NCBI GenBank assembly: GCA_965242605.1
Contig: CBDESS010000001.1
Span: 620,001 to 684,000 of the forward strand
Reading direction: 5' to 3'
From: JAAXHF01 sp965242605
GTDB taxonomy: Bacteria > Desulfobacterota > Binatia > Bin18
DNA: 64,000 bases
Part shown: positions 1 through 6,989 of the stretch, in pieces
Position numbering within the stretch: the stretch's first letter is position 1
Layout of the letters: every line of letters starts with the position of its first letter
Made by a program: the position numbers and the translations under genes
Notes under the pieces: model-generated
What the model was told of the DNA's origin: nothing
Seen by the model: the letters and a program-made list of their open reading frames with translations, nothing else
The model's database searches: none

Positions 1-303
1 CGGGTACAGGGTGGTCGCCGCACTGAAATTCCACTGCGAGAGTCGGGTAAAATGGCGGACCACTTCCCCCTCACTGACCTCGGGAAAATTCTCAAGGTCC
101 GCCCGACACAGCTCGGGCGGCAAATCCTGCACACTGTCGCGGACCGGAATATCGTCCAGGGGCAGAGAATAGCCGATGCGCCCAGGCGAGCCACGCTCGA
201 CAATCAGCGGCTCGGCCAGACCAGACCGCTTGGGCGGCCCGGAGGCAGGCGGACCTGGAACCGGCGGGCTTGGGCTACGCGGCGGCTCTGAGCGTTTTTC
301 CAT
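1..303 (-). CDS. gcvPB: Glycine dehydrogenase (decarboxylating) subunit 2, N-terminal part
   Basis: This frame runs off the left window edge; about 101 residues are visible. The ATG at 301-303 lies 24 bases after the gcvPA stop on the same strand. The visible protein begins with a proline-rich leader, followed by GYSLPLDD and, at the edge, LSQWNFSAATTLYP, which matches the conserved start of the PLP-dependent P-protein subunit 2 (usually about 480-500 residues). GcvPB and GcvPA together form the P-protein, which decarboxylates glycine and passes the aminomethyl group to lipoyl-GcvH. The PLP lysine lies outside the window. It is the last visible gene of the folD-gcvT-gcvH-gcvPA-gcvPB operon. 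Confidence 0.88.
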   Translation of the reverse strand, partial: MEKRSEPPRSPSPPVPGPPASGPPKRSGLAEPLIVERGSPGRIGYSLPLDDIPVRDSVQDLPPELCRADLENFPEVSEGEVVRHFTRLSQWNFSAATTLYP

Positions 304-327
304 AGCGGTCCCCGTCTGTTGCAACGC

Positions 328-1677
328 CTAGGTGCCAGCCCCGAGTCTGTGGGCCAGCCGCTCAATGTCGGCGCGTGGATGTGTTTCGGTCACACACACC
401 AGGACACAGTCGGACAGCTCCGGATACCACCCGGCCAGCGGCAGACCGGCAACCACACCCTCGGCCTTGAGACGCCGCCAGACGGCTTGGGCGTTTGGCA
501 CACGCAGGACAAACTCGTTAAAAAACGGTGCCGAAAAACGCGCCTGACACGCGCTGTGGCGGGTCAGACGCTCTTGGGCATAATGGCTCCTGGTGACGTT
601 GTGTTGGGCCAACTCGCGCAGCCCCCGACGGCCCATCAGGCACAGAAAGACGGTCACGGCCAGGGCGCACAAGCCCTGGTTGGTACAGATATTTGATGTC
701 GCCCGCTCGCGGCGGATGTGTTGTTCACGGGTCGCCAGGGTCAGGACAAAGCCGCGTCGTCCGTCCCGGTCGAGCGTCTGGCCAACCAGCCGCCCGGGCA
801 TAGTGCGCAGGTATTGCTGGCGGCAGGCAAACAGGCCGATCCCCGGCCCGCCATAACTCATCGGAATCCCCAGGCTCTGCCCCTCGGCCACCGCAATATC
901 CGCTCCGAGTTCACCCGGTGACTTGAGCAGCCCCAGGGCCAGCGATTCGGCTGTCGCGCTGATGACCAGACCACCGCACCGATGGACCGCCCTGCTGACA
1001 GCCCCGACATCCTCAACAATGCCAAACACGTTCGGATAGCCGATGACCGCCCCGATCACGCTGTCATCCAACTGGTGCTGCAACGCCGCGCGGTCCACCC
1101 GCCCGTCTTCGGCCCACGGCAGCTCATCCAACTGAACGCCGGGGAAACCGCTCACATAGGTCTGCATGACCTGCCGGTACTGGGGATGGAGGGCTCTTGA
1201 GACCAGCACTTTTGAGCGCGTGGGCAGGATGCGTTTGGCCATTAAGACCGCCTCGGCGGCAGCCGAAGCCCCATCGTACATACTGGCATTGGCGACATCC
1301 AAACCGAACAGGGCCGCAATCAGGGACTGGAACTCGAACACGGCTTGCAGCGTTCCCTGGCTGACCTCGGGCTGATATGGGGTGTAGGCGGTCGCAAACT
1401 CTCCCCGCCCGATGAGGTGGTCAACCACGACCGGGACGCCGTGGGGGTAGGCACCGGCACCCAGAAAAACCGCGCCCGCGGGATCGCTCAGGTTCTGGCC
1501 GGCCAGCTCGGTCAAACGGCCCCGCAGGTCGGCCTCAGACAGCCCCGGCGGGAGATCGATGTGCGCCTCGGCTCGCAGAGCGGGCGGCAGGTGGGCAAAC
1601 AGCGCATCAACGGACCGGAGCCCGAGGACCGCCAGCATGGACTCGATATCGTGCTCAGTGTGAGGGATGTAGCGCAC
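328..1677 (-). CDS. gcvPA: Glycine dehydrogenase (decarboxylating) subunit 1
   Basis: 449 residues, the usual length for subunit 1 of a split P-protein. I chose the GTG at 1675-1677 (protein begins VRYIPHTEHD) because GGGAGG lies just upstream and because it starts 13 bases after gcvH; an upstream ATG at 1725 would overlap gcvH by 35 bases and add 16 atypical residues. Family signatures visible are YTPYQPEVSQGTLQ near residue 95, MYDGASAAAEA near 130, MSYGGPGIG in the middle and ATSNICTNQGLCALA in the C-terminal half. With GcvPB it catalyses glycine decarboxylation in the cytoplasm. The operon order suggests co-expression with the H and T proteins. Confidence 0.93.
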   Translation of the reverse strand: MRYIPHTEHDIESMLAVLGLRSVDALFAHLPPALRAEAHIDLPPGLSEADLRGRLTELAGQNLSDPAGAVFLGAGAYPHGVPVVVDHLIGRGEFATAYTPYQPEVSQGTLQAVFEFQSLIAALFGLDVANASMYDGASAAAEAVLMAKRILPTRSKVLVSRALHPQYRQVMQTYVSGFPGVQLDELPWAEDGRVDRAALQHQLDDSVIGAVIGYPNVFGIVEDVGAVSRAVHRCGGLVISATAESLALGLLKSPGELGADIAVAEGQSLGIPMSYGGPGIGLFACRQQYLRTMPGRLVGQTLDRDGRRGFVLTLATREQHIRRERATSNICTNQGLCALAVTVFLCLMGRRGLRELAQHNVTRSHYAQERLTRHSACQARFSAPFFNEFVLRVPNAQAVWRRLKAEGVVAGLPLAGWYPELSDCVLVCVTETHPRADIERLAHRLGAGT

Positions 1678-1690
1678 GCCGGCGGCCTCC

Positions 1691-2092
1691 CTAGTCTTCC
1701 TGGTCGGCCTGCTCCTGTTCGACAAACACGAGGTATTCCTCGGCGTCCATCAGGTCTTCGAGCTCATCCGGCTCACCGATTTGAATCCCGATCATCCAGG
1801 CATCGCCGTAGGGGTCATCGTTGACCATTTCCGGACTGCCGGGCAGGTCGCTATTGACCTCAACCACAGTTCCGCTCACCGGTGAAAAAATATCGGAGAC
1901 CGCTTTGACCGACTCGATCACCCCAAACGGCTCTTCCTTCGCCACTGCCGCCCCAAGCTCGGGCAGCTCAACATACACGACATCGCCGAGTTGGTCCTGG
2001 GCGTAATCGGTGATACCCACCCGCGCAATCCCCTCCTCAACAGCGACCCATTCATGCTTGGTTGAATAGCGAAGCTCTTTTGGCGCGTCCAT
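1691..2092 (-). CDS. gcvH: Glycine cleavage system H protein
   Basis: 133 residues, typical length. It carries the lipoyl group that shuttles the aminomethyl intermediate between P-protein and T-protein. The lipoylated lysine is K63 within GVIESVKAVSDI, and the flanking glycine-rich GTVVEVN strand is also present. Downstream of the conserved core there is an acidic, glutamine-rich tail (VEQEQADQED). The gene sits 17 bases after gcvT and 13 bases before gcvPA, so translation is probably closely coordinated. Confidence 0.96.
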   Translation of the reverse strand: MDAPKELRYSTKHEWVAVEEGIARVGITDYAQDQLGDVVYVELPELGAAVAKEEPFGVIESVKAVSDIFSPVSGTVVEVNSDLPGSPEMVNDDPYGDAWMIGIQIGEPDELEDLMDAEEYLVFVEQEQADQED

Positions 2093-2109
2093 TGAAACCT
2101 CCTGACCTC

Positions 2110-3198
2110 CTACTCCTTTCTCCTCCGGTAGAAAGGCCGGCTTACAACCCGGGCCCGGACCTGACGACCGCGGATTTCTACCCGCAACTCCATTCCCGGG
2201 GTCGCCTCCGCGGGGCCGTATCCCAGGCCGATACCGATCCCCAGGCTTGGAGACCGGGTTCCACTCGTGATATGGCCGACCGTCCGCGCGTGTACCACCA
2301 ACGGATATCCAGCCCGCGGAATACCCCGCTCTTCCATCTGTAGTCCAATCAGCTTTTTTGTCACCCCACGCTCTTTGTGCCGCAACAGGGCCGAGCGGCC
2401 GATAAATGCTCCGCTCTCAAAGCGCACCAGGCGCGACAGCCCGGCTTCAAAGGGGGAGATGTGGCTGTCCATGTCCTGTCCGTACAACAGATAGCCGGCT
2501 TCAAGCCGGAGGGTATCGCGCGCGCCAAGACCAACCGGCACAAGACCGTCGGCCCGGCCCGCCTCCAGACACGCCGCCCACACGCGCTCGGCCCGCTCGG
2601 CCGGGACAAACAGCTCAAAGCCGTCCTCTCCTGTATAGCCGGTCCGGGCCACAAGTCCAGCCACCCCGGCAAGCTCGCCCTCGGCGCACCAGGAGCGCCG
2701 CAGGGCGGACACATCCAGAGGCGTGAGGCCCCCGAGGATCGCCGCTGCGCGCGGCCCCTGGAGGGCGACCAGGGCGGTCTCGGCACTCCGGTTGAGCAGC
2801 CCGGCACGCCCCCGGTTGTGCTGGCCGACCCAATCAAAGGCGACCGCAGTCCGAGCCGCGTTGACACACACAGCATACCGCTCCGGGGCGGGCCGATAGA
2901 CGATCAGGTCGTCAATAACCCCCCCGTCGGCGTTGCACAAAAGGCTGTACTGGGCCTGGCCGGTGGCCAGCCGGGCTACATCGGTCACCAACAGTTCCTG
3001 GCAGACTTCCAGGGCGCGGGGACCACGGAGCTCGATCTCGCCCATATGGCTGAGGTCAAACAGTCCGGCCCGGGTCCGCACCGCCCGGTGTTCGGCCACA
3101 ATGCCGGTATACTGGACGGGCATGTCCCAGCCGGCAAAGACGGTGAAACGCGCCCCCAGAGCGCGATGGGTGTCGTACAGGGGGGTCCGTTCAGGCAT
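2110..3198 (-). CDS. gcvT: Aminomethyltransferase (glycine cleavage T protein)
   Basis: 362 residues, the normal T-protein length. The N-terminus (PLYDTHRALGARF, then AGWDMPVQYTGI) and FDLSHMGEIELRG near residue 47 are classic, as is GGVIDDLIVYR around residue 95, which contains the catalytic aspartate region. GYTGEDGFELFVP and the C-terminal GHITSGTRSPSLG loop are also present. The enzyme releases ammonia and loads the methylene group on tetrahydrofolate. Its start overlaps the end of folD by 8 bases, suggesting translational coupling to the enzyme that uses its product. Confidence 0.95.
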   Translation of the reverse strand: MPERTPLYDTHRALGARFTVFAGWDMPVQYTGIVAEHRAVRTRAGLFDLSHMGEIELRGPRALEVCQELLVTDVARLATGQAQYSLLCNADGGVIDDLIVYRPAPERYAVCVNAARTAVAFDWVGQHNRGRAGLLNRSAETALVALQGPRAAAILGGLTPLDVSALRRSWCAEGELAGVAGLVARTGYTGEDGFELFVPAERAERVWAACLEAGRADGLVPVGLGARDTLRLEAGYLLYGQDMDSHISPFEAGLSRLVRFESGAFIGRSALLRHKERGVTKKLIGLQMEERGIPRAGYPLVVHARTVGHITSGTRSPSLGIGIGLGYGPAEATPGMELRVEIRGRQVRARVVSRPFYRRRKE

Positions 3199-4051
3199 CT
3201 CTCAGATGGTAGGCGGCTTTGAGCGTATTGCGCAGCAGCATCGCCACCGTCATTGGGCCAACCCCGCCCGGGACCGGGGTGATAAACGCGGCCCGTTCTC
3301 TGGCCCTCGGAAAATCCACATCGCCCCCCAGCGAGCCGTCCGCCAGCCGGGAAATTCCGACATCAATGACAATCGCCCCATCTTTGATCCACTCGCCGCG
3401 AATCGCACCCGGCCGCCCGATAGCGGGAATCACAATATCGGCCTGGCGGACTTCTCGGTCCAGAGCGGTTGTCCGGGAGTGACAACAGGTGACGGTCACA
3501 TGCTGCTCTAACAAGAGAAAGATCAGGGGCCGGCCGACGAGGGGGCTGCGCCCGATGACGACCGCTTTTTGACCCGCCAGGGGCAGCCCGGTCTGCCGAA
3601 GCAGGCACATCACCCCCAGCGGGGTACACGGCCGAAAGCCGTCTTCGCCCCGTAGCAGCTTGCCCTGATTGAGAAGGTGCAGGCCATCGACATCCTTGGC
3701 CGGGTCAAGCGCCTCAATGAACCGCTCTTGGGCCAAGTGGGCCGGCAGCGGCAGCTGGATCAGGACACCGCTCACGTCTGTCCGGGCGTTCAGCTCAGCA
3801 ATAAGGTCCAGGACCTCGGACGCCGATGTGGCCGCCGGCAGCCGATAGCCAAACGACCGGATGCCAACATTCCGGCAGGCTCGCTCCTTGGTCCCGACAT
3901 ACACGCGGGAGGCGGCGCTGTCACCAACCAGGACGGTGGCCAGCCCCGGCCGGCTGCCATACCTGGCGCAAAATCCGTCCACCTCCTGCTGTACAGCCTG
4001 GCGGATTGACCGGGCAATGGCTCTGCCGTCAAGAACTGTACCCCTGGCCAT
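3191..4051 (-). CDS. folD: Bifunctional methylenetetrahydrofolate dehydrogenase/cyclohydrolase
   Basis: 286 residues from the ATG at 4049-4051 (MARGTVLDG); an ATG 36 bases upstream adds residues not seen in the family. Motifs are YVGTKERACRNVGI (catalytic tyrosine and lysine), QLPLP, DVDGLH, PCTPLG, VIGRSPLVGRP in the Rossmann part and PVPGGVGPMTVAMLL near the C-terminus. It oxidises 5,10-methylene-THF to 10-formyl-THF. As first gene ahead of gcvT it would process the one-carbon units made by the glycine cleavage complex. Only 66 bases separate it from the TonB receptor upstream on the same strand, and I saw no glycine riboswitch there. Confidence 0.95.
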   Translation of the reverse strand: MARGTVLDGRAIARSIRQAVQQEVDGFCARYGSRPGLATVLVGDSAASRVYVGTKERACRNVGIRSFGYRLPAATSASEVLDLIAELNARTDVSGVLIQLPLPAHLAQERFIEALDPAKDVDGLHLLNQGKLLRGEDGFRPCTPLGVMCLLRQTGLPLAGQKAVVIGRSPLVGRPLIFLLLEQHVTVTCCHSRTTALDREVRQADIVIPAIGRPGAIRGEWIKDGAIVIDVGISRLADGSLGGDVDFPRARERAAFITPVPGGVGPMTVAMLLRNTLKAAYHLRDA

Positions 4052-4117
4052 GCGGCTCAGAATACGCCAATCACCCTGCGGATGCAAAGCTGAAGCGGCA
4101 GGGCGAGGGCACGGCGG

Positions 4118-6790
4118 CTAGAACTCGAACCCGGCGCGCACATAGTAGAAGCCGCCGTTGAAGCCGTAGGGCGAGTATTCGGGATATGTGGCCCCGAGGG
4201 CGCGGGCGTAGGGGTTCCTGCGCGGGTAGGTATCAAACACGTTTTCCGCGCCCAGCGACAGCGTCACCGCCCGCATGGCAGGGATGTTCAGAAAGGTGCG
4301 GGAGGCTTCCAGGTCCATCAGCCAGCGCTCGCCGGCGGTGATGGGCAAGTTCCTGTCTTCTACATGGTACTGGTGGAAATCGTCGTAGAAGTGCAGGCGG
4401 GCCAGGAGCCGCCACGGCCCCCAGCTGTGGTCGGCCGTCAGCGAGAAGCGGAACTCCGGCAGGTTTTCTTCGAGCTGCTTGACGCGCTTGTCGTCAATAA
4501 CGCCGGGATCACGGCTGTCCACCTCTGTCTTGTTCCAGTTGCCCACAAAGGTCAACCGGGTGTGGCCGGCCACCGTCGTCAGCGGATAGCTGGCTACCAG
4601 GTCGGCCCCCTCGGTGGTGGTGTCAAAGTCGTTGGTGTAGTAGCGCACCGAGGCGAGGGAGCTGGCCTCGGGCACCAGGGCGTTGAAGCGCACCAGGGCG
4701 GCGCGGGACAGCTCCGATTTATCGAAGTTCCGGCTGAAGGCAATGCGGTCCTGGACCTTGATGCGATAATAGTCGAGGGTCAGTTCCAGCTCACCCAGGG
4801 TGAACACCAGGCCGGCAGAGTAGTTGACCGATTTTTCCGGGGTCAGCGGCCTTGCGCCAAAAAAGGCCGCGGCCGGGTGGTAGGCCGGCAGGGTTCCCTG
4901 GTCCTGCAACTGGCCGTCGCTGATGGCCGTGGTGGTGTTGCGCAGGTTGATCTGGCCCGGAGTGGGGGCACGAAAGCCCGAGCTGACCGAGCCGCGCAAG
5001 GCCAGGGCGCTCAGCACTTGCCACTGGACCGCGGCCTTGCCGTTGAGCGTCTCGCCGATGTCGCCGTCAAAGTTCTCGTACCGCCCGGCAAGCCCGAACA
5101 GGAGGGATTCCACCACCTCAGCCTCCAGGTCCAGGTACAGCGCATAGTTGTGACGCTCCCACTCACCGGCAATGGCCGGGCTGTAGCCCGGAAAGCCGTT
5201 GGAGCCGATGCCGAAACCCTGAGCCGCCAGGTCGTATTGATCGTCGATATACCAGGAGTTCTGCCCCCCGGCCTCTTTCTCAAAGGCTTCCACATGGTAC
5301 TCAAAACCGAAGGCAGCGTTCAGCGGCGAGGAGAACATACCCAGGTCCACCAGCCGCGACAGGTCAAGGTTGAAGGTCTTCTCAAACTGCGTATCGGTCC
5401 CGGGCCGGTAGGAGGTCGGAATGCCGGTCCGCAGGGCGGCCAGTTGCGGGTTGATGGTATTGTGCATGAAAAAGTCTACGCTGTTGCGCCCAAAGTAGGC
5501 GCTGGCGTCATACGACCAGCCGCCCAGCAGGGCGTACTTGCTCTCGACTGCTCCGCGCAACCCAAAGGCGATGCTCCAGTCCTGCACAAAGCCGCCGAAG
5601 CGGGGCGTGAACCCGCCCGGGAAAAGCTCGTTGAAGATAAAGCAGTGCGGATGGCCGTCAAGCGCACCCCGGTAGTTGGCCGCGGGATTGGTGCGGATGA
5701 TGGGGCAGCCGCTGCCGGTCCCCGACAGGTCGGCGACCGGGATCGTATCGCTCAAGCCGGTGGTATCAATGCCGTCCTGCCTGGCCGCGGCCAGGGAAGG
5801 GTAGGGATTGCCCTTGCGGTCCACAACCCGGTTGCCGGCCCGGTCCACAACCGGCCCGTCAAACACCAGCGGGCGTTCGCTGGGGTGGCGGAAATAGAAA
5901 CCGCCCTCAACCTTGCGCTCGGCATAGTTGCCAAAAGCGTACAGCCGAGCGTTCAGGTCTTTGAGGTCCAGGCCCAGGTTGCCGAAGAACGTATAGTCGT
6001 ATTGCACCTCGGGCGCACCCCAGACCTGGCTCGCCGGGCGGCGCACATGGGGGTTGCCGGCGGCAATCAGCGCCAGCGCGTCACCACGCTGGACGCTGCG
6101 GCTGGTCTCGTCGGCATTCATAAACTCAAAGCTGAGGTTGGCAAAGCCGGCCTCGGTCAGCGGCAGGCCCAGGTTGGCCGCCACCTGTATCTTGTCGCCG
6201 TCGCCGTGGTAGTGCTGGCCGAGGCTGGTCTGTACCTCCAGCCCCTCGCGGTCTTCGCGCAGCCGGAAGTTCAGCACGCCGGCGATGGCGTCCGAGCCGT
6301 ACTGAGCCGCAGCGCCGTCGCGCAACACCTCAACCCGCTCCAGGGCGATGGCCGGGATGACCGACAGGTCGGCACCCTGCGCGCCATCCGACGAGCCGTT
6401 GCTCAGCAGGCTGATGACCGCGGCGCGGTGGCGACGCTTGCCGTTGACCAGCACCAGGCTGGAGTCCGGCGGCAGCCCGCGCAGGTTGGCCGGCCGCACA
6501 AAGGTGGCGGCGTCGTTGATGGGCTGCTGATTGACGTTGTAGGACGGCACGCTGGCCCGCAGCAGCGAGTCCATGTCGCGGATGCCGTAGGTCTGGAGGT
6601 CGTCGCCCTGAATGATGTCCACCGGTACCGGCGAGTCCTGGGCCGAGCGACCCGGGACCCGGGAGCCGACCACCCGGTACTCCTCAAGCCCCAGGACTTC
6701 CTCCTGCGGCTCCGCGTTCTGCGCACTGCCCGCGCCGGCGCTCATCAAAACGAACAGACCGGCCACCACAGGCCATCCTGCCTTGCTCAT
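4118..6790 (-). CDS. TonB-dependent outer-membrane receptor (paralogue 1)
   Basis: 890 residues. A Sec signal peptide (hydrophobic VVAGLFVLMSAGAG, likely cleavage after GSA near residue 23) precedes a plug domain that begins with a TonB-box-like EYRVVGSRV. The plug contains DMDSLL, LRGL, LVLVNGKRRHRAAV and the sequence GSDAIAGVLNFRL. The rest is beta-barrel sequence rich in alternating aromatic residues, with a final strand FYYVRAGFEF that ends in Phe as barrels normally do. The substrate cannot be read from the sequence; such receptors take up siderophores, cobalamin or carbohydrates. It is closely similar along its whole length to the receptor at 10129-12744, so the pair arose by duplication. 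Confidence 0.93.
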   Translation of the reverse strand: MSKAGWPVVAGLFVLMSAGAGSAQNAEPQEEVLGLEEYRVVGSRVPGRSAQDSPVPVDIIQGDDLQTYGIRDMDSLLRASVPSYNVNQQPINDAATFVRPANLRGLPPDSSLVLVNGKRRHRAAVISLLSNGSSDGAQGADLSVIPAIALERVEVLRDGAAAQYGSDAIAGVLNFRLREDREGLEVQTSLGQHYHGDGDKIQVAANLGLPLTEAGFANLSFEFMNADETSRSVQRGDALALIAAGNPHVRRPASQVWGAPEVQYDYTFFGNLGLDLKDLNARLYAFGNYAERKVEGGFYFRHPSERPLVFDGPVVDRAGNRVVDRKGNPYPSLAAARQDGIDTTGLSDTIPVADLSGTGSGCPIIRTNPAANYRGALDGHPHCFIFNELFPGGFTPRFGGFVQDWSIAFGLRGAVESKYALLGGWSYDASAYFGRNSVDFFMHNTINPQLAALRTGIPTSYRPGTDTQFEKTFNLDLSRLVDLGMFSSPLNAAFGFEYHVEAFEKEAGGQNSWYIDDQYDLAAQGFGIGSNGFPGYSPAIAGEWERHNYALYLDLEAEVVESLLFGLAGRYENFDGDIGETLNGKAAVQWQVLSALALRGSVSSGFRAPTPGQINLRNTTTAISDGQLQDQGTLPAYHPAAAFFGARPLTPEKSVNYSAGLVFTLGELELTLDYYRIKVQDRIAFSRNFDKSELSRAALVRFNALVPEASSLASVRYYTNDFDTTTEGADLVASYPLTTVAGHTRLTFVGNWNKTEVDSRDPGVIDDKRVKQLEENLPEFRFSLTADHSWGPWRLLARLHFYDDFHQYHVEDRNLPITAGERWLMDLEASRTFLNIPAMRAVTLSLGAENVFDTYPRRNPYARALGATYPEYSPYGFNGGFYYVRAGFEF

Positions 6791-6915
6791 ACGCTTTTCC
6801 TCATGTCAGGGAGGTGTATTTTACCCCCCTCCCTCCCCTGCGGCCTGATTCAACGAAACCAGCAACTTACGCCATTTTCATGTCCAGTTGGCAGCAGGCT
6901 CACAGGCGGAAAACA

Positions 6916-6989
6916 CCCCTGCACCTGGCAACCCGGGCATCCGGCCCGCCTGTCTGCTGCCCACCTGTCTTCTGTCCACCCGCCTGCTA
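6916..6989 (+). repeat. Palindromic-repeat copy A, 3' side of methyltransferase
   Basis: Contains CCTGGCAACCCGGGCATCC-GGCCCGCC followed by a pyrimidine-rich tail with CCTGTCTTCTGTCCACCCGC. It matches copy C (9871-9944) in both core and tail, in the same orientation, and its end includes the stop codon of the methyltransferase. Not part of the surrounding TonB gene. Confidence 0.65.

Noticed and set aside
2377..3222. Open frame antisense to gcvT
   Set aside because: No family features; gcvT on the minus strand explains the region fully.
4052..4117. Possible glycine riboswitch before the gcv operon
   Set aside because: The gap between the TonB gene and folD is only 66 bases and contains no aptamer-like structure.
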